64,000 bases of DNA from Fagopyrum homotropicum (taxonomy: Eukaryota; Streptophyta; Magnoliopsida; Caryophyllales; Polygonaceae), in contig BSWB01000005.1 of assembly GCA_033239125.1 (NCBI GenBank), forward strand, positions 140,736,494 to 140,800,493, read 5' to 3'. Positions 11,640-21,876 of this stretch are shown here, one piece after another. A model generated the notes under the pieces. It saw only the letters and a list, made by a program, of their open reading frames with translations. It searched no databases and was not told the origin of the DNA. The translations under genes were made by a program, and so were the position numbers. Positions within the stretch are counted from its first letter, which is position 1; every line of letters starts with the position of its first letter.

Positions 11640-12260
11640 GACATGTTGTACTATCTCACATGTCACATCAATCAGAAAAAAGAATTTCCAACATTCTTAC
11701 TTTATCACCTATTACCCAAAAATCCGCTTACCCAAATAATGTCACAATCATACCCAAAAATAAATTTGTAAAAGTACATAAACATACTCGAAAACAACAT
11801 ACCCAAAAAATCAAATATCAAAATAAAATCATATCCATAAATTGGATAATATTTTATATTTATACTCAATTTAAATATCACTTAATACAAAAACCATACC
11901 CAATTTAAATTTGTCATACCCAAAATTTTCAAAACTCGATATTATACACAAACATCAATATCAAATGACATTTGATCATTACCCAAAAATTCGCTTGAAT
12001 TTGATCATTATAACACAGTTTGGGTAACCATAAAACATACCCACGATATCACTTTAAAAATATACTTTATAATAAGAAATATACTACAAAGCCAATACAC
12101 ATATAAAAGCATACCCAAAAACCCGTTTACCCAAATAATGTCATAATCATACCCAAAAATAAATTTGTCAAAAAATATATTGCCTCTATTTTCACAATCA
12201 TACCCAAAACCATACCCAAGAAATATACTACAAAACCAATCCATGTAAAAAAGATACTTA
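11640..12260. repeat. Low-complexity ATACCCAAA-rich block
   Basis: The word TACCCAAAA and variants recur more than ten times at irregular spacing. Open frames here on both strands are by-products of the repeat and show no domain. No gene seen. Confidence 0.6.
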
Positions 12261-12642
12261 AATCAAAAGTAAACATCTAATCACCATCATTTCAATTAGA
12301 GAAATTATTACCCTATTTTTTAGTTTTCATACCTATTTTTTCTTCCTTTTGTATAGAGACCTAGTTTGCAAAAGAGAATTTCAAGGGGTCCTATTTCCCT
12401 AATTAATTCATAATAAATCGTACAACTCTCTTCCTTGTAAATTACGAAACAACTAAAGTATTTTGAAATAATCATCGCTATCACATAAAACTGCAACCAC
12501 CTTTTGATTTTCATAACCACTGTCGAGTAGTAGGCTCAAAAATTACTATAGGTAAATATTATTTTTTTTAAATTTAATGAAAGTTTGAAACAATTATCAT
12601 AGACAAAAGTTGTCTAAATTTTGTAATGCTATTAAAAATCAA

Positions 12643-12651
12643 TAAAATAAC
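12643..12651. repeat. Left target-site duplication of the MULE (candidate)
   Basis: TAAAATAAC immediately left of the TIR matches TAAAATAAA immediately right of the opposite TIR (22009-22017) at 8 of 9 positions. Nine bases is the normal MULE target duplication. Confidence 0.6.
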
Positions 12652-12782
12652 GTCCAGGCTATTTGGCGCATCTCCAATTTACTAATCATGTCCATTTGTC
12701 CGTGACGGACAAATGGGCATGATTTAGTAATTTGATCCCATTTGTCCGTCACGGACAAATGGGAGTTGTCCGTCACGGACAA
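12652..12782 (+). repeat. Left TIR of the MULE
   Basis: Inverted match of 21877-22008 with only a few differences (GCATCTCC versus GCAGCTCC; TGTCC versus TGCCC). It contains the palindrome TTGTCCGTNACGGACAA at 12696, 12742 and 12766; a fourth copy at 12790 is just inside. Confidence 0.85.
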
Positions 12783-13478
12783 CGTCCATTTGTCCGTGAC
12801 GGACAAGTGACATGTATTAAATGAAAATTGTGTTTGGATTAAAGTTATAAAATTTGGTTTGTTTGAAAGAAATTTAATATCCTTTTGATTGTCTTTTGTT
12901 AACAGAAAGTTTAAATGTTTTCAATAACGTCATTTTGATTTGATCGTGTTTATGTTTGAATTTCTTAAAAATGTAACATTGATCTTGAAACTTTGATTCC
13001 TTTGTAATTGTTATGTTTGTAAGTAAGTTTGGTTTCTTTATTGAAATAAAATGTTAATCCTTTGAATAAAATATCTTTGATTTGATCTTCTTTTGTAAAA
13101 GGAAGTTTAAGTCCTTTCAATAACATTACCTTCATTGGATCGTAGATATGTATGATATGAATTTACGTTTATTTCTTGAAACTTTATTTGTTTGTCACGA
13201 AATCTATAAATTTTGAACAAAAGAAACGTTTATTGATACGAAGTTACGTAATTTTGGATTGACAGGAATTTATAATCCTAGCGTTAAGTTGATATTTTTA
13301 TCTCATTATGTTCTTTACAACTCGTTATGTTCATTCAAAGATCTTACTAAATTAAAATTTAACGAAAATGTTACTACAGGTAATTAAACTCATTAATTTA
13401 ATGAAGTTGTACACATTATTGGTTGATCTAAAAGATACAAATATATGTTGTAAATACTAAGGCAATTGAAGGAATAAT

Positions 13479-13567
13479 CTGTCCGTCACGGACAGATTTG
13501 GTTTGTCCGTTACGGACAGAGTGACATTGTCCGTCACGGACAAACTCCTTCTGTCCGTGACGGACAA
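13479..13567. promoter_or_regulatory. Palindrome cluster upstream of the PMD gene
   Basis: Four copies of YTGTCCGTNACGGACAR at 13479, 13503, 13527 and 13551: a constant 24-bp period, about two helical turns. They lie about 60-150 bp upstream of the pyrimidine-rich leader of the PMD gene. Fixed spacing suggests protein-binding sites, but no binding data are available. Confidence 0.6.
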
Positions 13568-13916
13568 ACCCAATTTGCCCTATAAGGACAGCCACGCTCT
13601 TTTCTTTCCCTTTCTTCCTCGTCCTCTTCCTTTCTTCGCCGCGACGAACACCTACGACGATCTCGCTCGATCTTCGGCTGCAATCTCTCTCAATCTCTCT
13701 CCACATTTCTCGTATTCTCTACTTCTATATAAGGTAAGAACATAACTTTCTCGTTTTAGTTTCGTTTAAATTTGTTTGTTTTAGTTAGGTTTAGGTTTAG
13801 GGTTTAATTTGTTCGATTTGGGTTGTTTTAGAGAGGTTTAGGGGCTTATATGTTACTAAAAACGATGAATATGAGTTAGGGTTGAAGTTAATTAGTTGTT
13901 TTTGAGAGGTTGATTG

Positions 13917-14124
13917 AGCAGATCGCGAACGCCATTGTTGGCGTTCGCGATCTGCTGAACGAAGAAGACGCTTGTCCGTCGACGGACAAGCGTCTTCTGT
14001 CCGTGACGGACAAGAAGGACTTGTCCGTCACGGACAACTAACTTGTCCGTAGACAAGTAAGTTGTCCGCTACGGACAACTTACTTGTCCGTTGACGGACA
14101 AAATTGGTTGTCCGCTACGGACAA
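13917..14124. promoter_or_regulatory. Nested inverted repeats in the 5'-UTR intron of the PMD gene
   Basis: The series is: a perfect hairpin with 17-bp arms (13917-13956, 6-base loop); a perfect 36-bp palindrome without loop (13963-13998); palindrome-core copies near 13998 and 14021; a 14-bp-arm hairpin (14055-14085); and further copies at 14084 and 14108. All lie between the GTAAGA donor near 13734 and the acceptor at 14204. The transcript could fold strongly here. Confidence 0.75.
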
Positions 14125-14204
14125 CTACTTTTTTTTTTAAATTTCATTTTCCCCCTTTTTTTCTTTTCCTTTTTATTAACAATTGATCGTGTTTTTGTTT
14201 GCAG

Positions 14205-16186
14205 ATGGAAAGGAACCCAAACAAGGACTCCAAGAGGTTCAGTGGATTGGGATACTTCAGGAAAGTATTCCACAGTGGCATGCGTTCTCTGAGGGGACAA
14301 CGGGATGTCCACTCTAGACACGAGGCCCGAGAGCCAGTTCCTTACTCTGGAGGTGAGGAGCAGTTCCCGACACAGGAGTCGGGAGTCACGCGGCGTAGTA
14401 CATCTGGTATTGCGCGTGACATTGCTCCACAGAGCCCTCCTCACCATGCTTTTAGCGGAGCCAGACATAGCTCCTATACTGGAGGTGGTGCTTCGTTTGG
14501 TGCCGGATATTATTCTCAGATCGAGGATCTAAGTGCTCCTTACCAGCAGGAGCAGCAGTTTGCTCCTTCTTCTTCCCGACAGGAGCAGCAAGATGCTCCT
14601 TCTTCTTCCCAGCGGGAGCAGCAGGATGCTCCTTCTTCTTCACAGCAGCAGCCTGCAGCTGAGAGGAGACGCCGAGGGAGGAGGCCACCTTCGCCAACTC
14701 CTGTGGAGGAGGTACTTGAGGAGGTACTTCCTCGTGCTCTGGGCGATCGTCCTAGACCAGTACCTCCTACTCGGCAGGCCTTTCAGCCCGATCTTCGAGG
14801 TCCTTGTGGAGGGGGACCTCGTATACCAGAGATACTCAGGAGTTTCCAGGCTCACACCGCTCTCCACGTCTGGCATGGCATGGTGAGTACGCAATAAATA
14901 TGTTTAATAAATGCATCTTTAATGTTATAATATTTTTAGTTATATATTAAATTTCTTTTTCTATGTAGGATCGTGATACGCTTCACTATCATACCAGAGC
15001 CAGCCAGCTGGACGCCTGGCCACTGGATGAGGAGGCTTGGTCGGGTTTAGCGTACGCCAGTGGACTGACCCATCTGCAGGGTCTTATGTACAGGCATCTG
15101 AATGTGCGTCTACTGGACGCTTTTATCGAGAGATGGCAGCCTGAGGTGAACCAGCTGCACATGCCTTGGGGTGAGATGACCATTGCTTTTCATGATGTCC
15201 GGCTCATCCTAGGCATTCCCATATCCGGGACGGCGGTTACTCAGGTGATCGCTAGAGCTGATTCTGCCATCCGAGTGCAGGAGTTTTTCGATTTTACCGA
15301 TGAGCAGATGACTGCCGGAGATGTACGTCGTCGAGGGCTTTCACATTCTTTTCTACTGGATCAGTGTGACGGATATTCACATCTGTATCCGACGACTGCA
15401 GCGTCCGGATGGTTGTTGTACCTGCTGGGATCGACGCTATTCACCGACAAATCGCAGCACAAGATTTCTCCAGATTTACTGATATTGGTGGAGGATCTTG
15501 ATCAGGTGATCACTACATCCTGGGGTACGGCGACACTCGCCTACCTCTATAGGCGTATGGGCGAGGCCACTAGGGTCGACTGTCGCCAGATGTGCGGTTG
15601 TCTCACGCTGCTTCAGGTAAAATATATCCTCTATACTCATATTATTATTCTCGTAACTTAATTTGTATTGTTTGTCTAATTTTTATTTCTTTTTTGTTAA
15701 AGGCATGGATCTACCTTTATTTTCCATGCTTTGCACCGGAGGTTGACGAGGGCTGGGAGTATGGGATGCCTTGGGCGTCGAGATTCGAGATCAGGCCTGT
15801 CAGGCGGGACACCCGTGATTATAGACGGATGCTTGACGAGATGACTGCTGATCAGGCAAGTCCACTACATTTGAATAGTTGTATTCTTTTTGTCAACTAA
15901 CGTGTTTATTTTCTAACAATGTTGTCTGTTTTTTAAACAGGTGAACTGGCAGCCATACGGCCAGTTGGACTTCACTGATAGTGAGTTACAGCGTTCGTTG
16001 TTTCACGGGCTGTTGACTTTCATGGACATATCAGAGCCCTACGATCCATACAGGAACATGAGGGCTTTTGGATACGTTCAGACTATTCCGCCTCCGCTGA
16101 TACAGCCTGATTATGCCATTAGGGTCGAGGATCCGAGGAGCTACAGAGTTGGCTATCCTCGAGGTAGCTGGGCGTGGGATAGATGA
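14205..16186 (+). CDS. Transposon-borne plant mobile domain (PMD) protein, C-terminally truncated
   Basis: Exons: 14205-14882, 14969-15616, 15703-15855, 15941-16186, giving 574 residues. The ATG directly follows a TTTGCAG acceptor, so a 5'-UTR intron precedes it. Residues 1-226 are low-complexity: Gln/Ser-rich, with three 12-residue repeats around PSSSRQEQQDA. Exon 2 holds the PMD core (LNVRLLDAFIERWQPEVNQ, MPWGEMTIAFHDVRLILGIP), the aminotransferase-like mobile domain shared by MAIN-type host proteins and by transposon copies. Intron 3 uses a GC-AG donor (CAG|GCAAGT). The frame stops at TGA (16184-16186), but the same frame stays open to 16543. Function unknown; PMD proteins are linked to silencing and development in plants, and here it probably serves the transposon. 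Confidence 0.8.
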
Positions 16187-16543
16187 GAGCACCATCACGT
16201 CACAGTTGAGGAGATGGCTGCACGTTACGGCCCTGGATATACCGCCACCGACGATTATATGGCGTGGTATACAGACCGATCGCACCGGTTTATACGCCCA
16301 GGTGCTCAGCAGATCCCTCCACCTCCACCTCCTCCTCCACCTCCACCTCCACCTTCGACCTTTGACGGCCAGTTGGACCCTTACGATTACGCTACACGAT
16401 TTAGGGGGTATATTGGTGATCCTTCTATCCCTCCTTCCCTGTATCAGGACTTACGCAGTTATGTAGATTATTTTCCTGATCTCCGAGATTATTCTTACGA
16501 TCATGGACAGGGTAGCGGTACTCGTCATGACGATGACGAGTAG
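16187..16543 (+). pseudogene. Orphaned C-terminal tail of the PMD gene
   Basis: Continues the PMD exon-4 frame without shift after the TGA. It has protein-like sequence (MAARYGPGYTATDDYMAWYT, a run of about 13 Pro, DLRDYSYDHGQGSG) ending at TAG 16541-16543. YMAWY and the Pro-rich tail are common at the end of transposon PMD proteins. A single CGA-to-TGA change would explain the stop. Confidence 0.65.
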
Positions 16544-16795
16544 GCTTGTGTATGCACTTTTTTTGGGTTTGTATTGTGTATTTAAACTTTTGAATCTTAT
16601 GTCTACATTTTTGTGTATGTTTAAACTTGTTTCGTTGTATCTTTAAACTTCGTACTTAACTTTTTGCGTTATATTTAACTAAATATAAACGATAACTATA
16701 TAAGCAAACTTAACCTTAACATAATATAAATGACTAAACCTTAAGAAAATATGTCTGATCGTAAAGTTAAAATTAACAAGTTGAACTAAACAAGA

Positions 16796-19700
16796 TCAAC
16801 TAATTGTGCCAAGATATTCCCGTGTTATTCGTTCATGTTCTAAATGTAACTCCTTCCAGCGAGCGATGCGATGAGCTAATCTGACTTCAATACCATCAAC
16901 AGTGTCGTTACGAAAGTGCGCCCAAGTTTTAAGAATCGCTGGTAAAGGACAATCCTCTTCAAGTGTTAGCTAAAACAAATAGAAAAAAAAACATTAGTAC
17001 ATATATGTTGTGTAGAACAAAACCAAAAATGATAAATGAAAAGATCTTAAAGGACATACCCTGATGTAATGATACTGGTTGGGAACTATTGATATATGGA
17101 TCTCTGGAAACTCAAAGTTTGATGTAATTCCTTCTTCTCGACGATATAGTGGAACATATGTATAGTCGCATCCACCGTACGCTACAACAATACACTGCAA
17201 TGCAGTGGCAGCTAAACACCCCATGTCCGTCACGCTAAACCAATATTCTGGTGGTGCAAAACCGTCTCCATTCCATCCAAGTGCTACAATCGTCTCATCG
17301 ATGTCACGTTGATGAAAAAAACCCTCATGCAACTTACGATTAGAAATGAGCTCTGCTAACATCAGTCGCCTAATCATCCGCCATCCTTCGTCTGTGTCTG
17401 TGCCGTAGATTGCATGATGTAGTGCTCTGAAACCACAATTTCCATCCCCTCTAACATTATTCCAACTGATTACATACTTTTTCATCCAAATGCGAATCGC
17501 CCCAGGCCACTCTACTAAAATATCAGGGTTATGCTTGGATATACTTCTCTTTAAAGGTGTTTTGGGTGGTAAATCGGTATTAGGAGATGAACTTGATACT
17601 GGAATAGGAGATGGACTTGATACTGGTATAGGGTTCTTTGGGGGTCGACCTCTTTGTTTTTTGGGTGGGGTACCTGCTAACTCCCAATCGGATGGTAATC
17701 TTTTGTTTGGACTGTCTTTCGGTCTTCCTTTAGTTACAACCCTAGCAGGTTCCCGCAAACTGGTCCTCTCCGGAAAAGCAGTTTCTATAGCTTTATTTAC
17801 AACGTCCAACTGTCGAGTAGGGCTGAGGTTTGGAAAATCTTTCTCGCAGAATTCCGTCATTAAATTTCTTGCAATTCGACGCACGTCTCGTCCTTTTTCT
17901 GAGTCCGGAACCACGTCATCGATATCTAACTTTTTCCAGAATTCATGCACATCTGTAAGAGGGATAGACATTCCTTTCTTCATATAACCCCAAATAAAGT
18001 GCATACACGGCAGACCATGAGTCGTCGGAAATGAACATGTGCACGGACCATCGGGCTTGTTAGCACGAGCTTTATTGTACTCATCGATAATAAGTAAAAA
18101 AGCTTTGAGGGAGATGTTGTGGTGCAACGACTGAAATTGTTTAACACAAGAAGTCCATGTGATCTTTTTTGAAATGCTCTCGTTGAACGAACCGAAGATC
18201 TTATCCAACTGAATCCTCATCAAAGAGTGATAGAACCTGAAAATTGTATCCAACTTCGCAGAACTTGTTTTCATGAATTGTTTCATAACAGAGTGTGCAG
18301 TTTCTGCCCTGTTGAGAAATAAAAGAGTTAACGTCAAATCGGGTAAATAAAATTTTAAATTGCTTTGAAATACGTACCTATTCGTCGTGTTACTTTTGAA
18401 GTTCAGATATTGATCCGTCCACGCGGAAACAATTCGTCTTTTGTAAGGATCTAGCCATTGCGTCCTCACATATTGCAGAAGATGTCCTCTCCTCTTCCAC
18501 TTGTCTTCAAGTTCATTTAACCGTCTCTCGTAAGATTCTTCCGTTTTGGATGTAAATAAACCCGAGTAACTATTGGCAAATATTCGAGCGAGTTCTTTAT
18601 TCATGTGATTATTCCTAGCCCTTCCTTCAATGTTTTTGAATATGTGACGGCGACATAAAAAAAACTGTGTTTCTAGGAAAATACGATCAAGTGCGTTCAT
18701 AAGAGCCTTCTCTCGATCCGTCACAATTGTAGTTGGTGTCCTCTCGACGCGCCTACAAAGCTTTGCAAGTTGTTCAATCGCCCAGACATAATTCTCTTCC
18801 TTCTCCGTGGATAGAAAAGCACCGGCAACGTTAAAGTTCAGCCATGTCGATGTAAACCCAATAATTTCAAAAAATGGCATCTTGTATCTGTAAAAAAATA
18901 ATATCAAAGCGTTAATTTTAAATACATAAAAAAAGGACATCTAACGGAAAAGTAAATAACTGTGAAAGCTTACATGTTGGTGTTGTATGTTGAGTCCATT
19001 ACTAATACGTAAGGGAATGCTTTAAGGAGGGCAACTGATTCCGGATGTGCGAAAAAAATGTCGGTAACTTCACCGTTCTTGTTTCCCCTATGTTCACAGA
19101 AATAGCCCTCTTTACGACATTCGAAAAAGAATTGTTGAGCGACTGTCCTTTGATCCAAACCTTCTTTACGTAATTTTTGCCTCTGGTTGTAGATTTGTCT
19201 CATCCTGGTGTTGTTATCTTTATCAATGCTCAAAGCACTCGCAATTTGGGCAGGGGTGCAATTACTGGTCCACATGTTCTTTACTAACTTCTTCTCATCC
19301 TCGTTCATCCTTCCTGCTAATGCATGACCCTTTAAATTTTTTCCAAGCTTGTGGTTGTGGACACCACACTGCACGTGAACTTTCCATAAACCTTGGTAAG
19401 TCTCAAAAACCTGAATCATGAATTCACACCCGCTTTTCTTCGTCGATGAATTCTTTCTCTGAGCTGGCTGCACCTTTTTTGGGTTGTATGCTCCATATTT
19501 CTCGCACGACAACCATGTCTTTCCCAAACTACCGAGGACGGACTTCTTTACCCGACAAACAGAAAAAACCATTTTATTTTCCTGTCCCACTTTTCGAACC
19601 CATCCTATTACCTCCTCTCGACTATTGAAGTTTATGTCGGTTGTGAACAGGCTAGAGTAATCATTATTCGTCGCTTCTGAGACGGATGCATTTACGCCAT

Positions 19701-20114
19701 CTGTTGATCCTTCATCAATGCTAAGATTATCAACGTCCGCATCTATCTCCTCCAAACCCTAAAAAAAAAATTTGGTCAATCTGTTCGATGACTGTCCGTT
19801 ACGGACAATCACTATCTGTCCGTAACGGACGATGGTGACTGTCCGTTACGGACAGATGGTGACTGTCCGTTACGGACAGATAGTGATTGTCCGTAACGGA
19901 CAGTCATCGAACAGCCGTAACGGACAAAATATACGTAATAATCAAATTTAATTTACTCGATCAATGGTTAAATATCTAAGTTCAAACACGATTAATGACT
20001 TCAACTTTAATGATCAAAATAAACCAAACTTACCTCAACAATATCTTCGTCTTCGTTCTCAAAACTCAAAGATCTTTCTTCATCATCAATATCATAATCT
20101 TCCTCGTATGACAT
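16796..20114 (-). CDS. FAR1-type MULE transposase fused to an OTU protease-like domain
   Basis: Transposase of the MULE. Exons (minus): 20114-20034, 19758-18974, 18887-18378, 18308-17060, 16969-16796, giving 932 residues; every junction keeps frame. The first exon encodes only a 27-residue acidic start (MSYEEDYDIDDEERS). Residues 70-165: FAR1-like Cys/His DNA-binding domain (NSREEVIGWV, WKVHVQCGVHNHKLG). Residues 275-400: MULE transposase core with VLVMDST (Asp about 280) and IVTDREKALMNAL (Asp about 345); the third acidic residue is not assigned. Residues 548-562: SWIM zinc finger CTC..CMH. Residues 740-875: OTU fold with DGNCGFRALHHAIYG (Cys nucleophile) and a C-terminal NQYHYIR (candidate His). 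A TATA-like CCTATAAAAA lies about 80 bp upstream. No internal stop is seen, so it may be functional. Confidence 0.88.
19781..19914. promoter_or_regulatory. 50-bp-arm perfect inverted repeat in transposase intron 1
   Basis: Arms 19781-19830 and 19865-19914 are exact reverse complements over 50 bases, separated by 34 bases. The spacer itself contains one more copy of the palindrome. Five full copies of YTGTCCGTWACGGACAR lie here, using the core base pairs TT/AA, with a partial copy just after. The whole structure lies inside intron 1 of the transposase gene (20033-19759). Confidence 0.9.
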
Positions 20115-20190
20115 TGTTAAATTGCTTTTTTAATAAGAATAGACTTTGTGAATAGATGGCTGAATGAGGGTTGGAGGGGATTGACTACGG

Positions 20191-20200
20191 TTTTTATAGG
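20191..20200 (-). promoter_or_regulatory. TATA box of the transposase gene
   Basis: CCTATAAAAA on the minus strand, about 80 bases upstream of the ATG at 20114, in an otherwise suitable position for a core promoter. Confidence 0.5.
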
Positions 20201-20239
20201 ATGAAAAATATTGATTTAGGGTTGTTAAATTATGGAAAA

Positions 20240-20880
20240 AAAGATATTATTTATCCAAAATTAAGATTTATGGAAATAAAGATATTATTTATCCAAAGAT
20301 AAGATTTATGGTTTTTAATTTATGTAAATAAATATATTATTTATCTATCCGTAAATAAGATTTATGCTTGTTAAAATAAAGATATTATTTATCCAAAAAT
20401 AAAATAAAATAAAGATTTATCCAAAGATATAATTTATGTAAATAAATATATTATCTATCCTTAAATAAGATTTATCTATCCGTAAATAAGATTTATCCAA
20501 AGATATAATTTATGTAAATAAATATATTATCTATCCTTAAATAAGATTTATCTATCCGTAAATAAGATTTATTCAAAGATATAATTTATGTAAATAAATA
20601 TATTATCTATCCGTAAATAAGATTTATCCAAAGATATAATTTATGTAAATAAATATATTATCTATCCGTAAATAAGATTTATCCAAAGATATAATTTATG
20701 TAAATAAATATATTATCTATCCGTAAATAAGATTTATGATTGTTAAAAATAAAGATATAATTTATGTAAATAAATATATTATCTATCCGTAAATAAGATT
20801 TATCCAAAGATAATTTTTTTAATTTAATTTAAAATAAAATAAAGATATTATTTATCCAAAAATAAAATAAAATAAAATAA
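20240..20880. repeat. AT-rich minisatellite, period about 55 bp, inside the MULE
   Basis: Unit ATAATTTATGTAAATAAATA followed by TATTATCTATCCGTAAATAA and GATTTATCCAAAG recurs at 20581, 20636 and 20691 at exactly 55-bp steps. Shorter and degenerate units lie on both sides. It lies upstream of the transposase promoter. Confidence 0.85.
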
Positions 20881-20904
20881 AATAAAATAAAGATATTATA
20901 AAGT

Positions 20905-20952
20905 TTGTCCGTCACGGACAAGATACGTTTGTCCGTGACGGACGAACGTATC
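20905..20952. promoter_or_regulatory. Palindrome pair with extended arms
   Basis: TTGTCCGTCACGGACAA (20905) is followed by a 31-base near-palindrome (20922-20952) whose arms GATACGTT extend the core, with one mismatch. Confidence 0.6.
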
Positions 20953-21828
20953 AGCCAATATGCTTATATAGGGCTCCAAAGACATGGTCCCTCTAAGAAG
21001 CAAGCAAGTCAAGTTGCAAAGTTAGTTACGATGAACATCCTAGATGGATCTGATGCAGAAACTCAGCAAAGACACCCTCGAGTGGAATATACACTTTGGT
21101 TGAGTTTCTTCTTCTTGACCTCGAGTTCTTCCACCAACTTAGTGATCATCTTCTTCTCTTGAGTGACTTATCTTCTTCTCTTTATTTTTCTTGTCTTATT
21201 TACTCAAGTGAAGTGATTAACTCGAGAGATGTTAAGAAATCTTAAATCTGCATTCCTATATTTCTTGCTCGAGTTGAGAAGTTTCTTTGCCTGAGTGAGT
21301 GTCACTCGAGGTTAACTCAAGAGATGTTGAACTTTCTGCACACCAGAGTCCTCCTTGCTCGAGTGAAATGACTTCTTCTCTTGAGTTTTCCTACCTTCCT
21401 TGTTCGAGTTTTGGGTTCATAGGAGAGAAAGTGACAAGTTCCTCTATGCGGCTTCTTAGTTCGAGTTTTTTCCTACTCTTTGTCCGAGATTGGGGTCACT
21501 CAATACTTCTTCCTTGGAGGTTCCTTGAGACTATTTGGCCTACATGCTTGTATCTTTTATTTCTTTTCATCCTTCCTTTGCTTATGAGGTGGGTGAAGAG
21601 TTGATGTATGATGCTTGGATGACTTGAGTGATTAGATATATTCATTTGAGCTCCATTGTATTGCCAAAGTACCTGCAAAGACATGAAAGAAGTGAAGTAG
21701 GCATTTTTTTGACAACTTAAACTCTAGCTATGATATGAATGTCCAATCCATGCAAAGGTAAAAACACACAAAACACATCCAAAAACATGGCATGAGGTTA
21801 GGAAAACGGAACAAAGCTCTAAGTTTTC
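20953..21828. other. MULE interior, no gene recognised
   Basis: Non-repetitive sequence with frequent CTCGAG, CTCGAGT and CGAGTT words. A 101-residue open frame (21299-21604) has a hydrophobic, Ser/Phe-rich translation with no recognisable domain and no start context. It could be captured host DNA or long non-coding filler. Confidence 0.4.
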
Positions 21829-21876
21829 TTGTCCGTCACGGACAAGAGACGTTTGTCCGTCACGGACAAGAGACAT

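Noticed and set aside
12008..12244. Minus-strand 78-codon frame
   Set aside because: Produced by the repeated TACCCAAA word; Phe/Gly/Tyr-rich with no start context.
17490..17987. 165-codon plus-strand open frame
   Set aside because: Antisense to the transposase exon 4, which has clear SWIM and OTU motifs; no domain on the plus strand.
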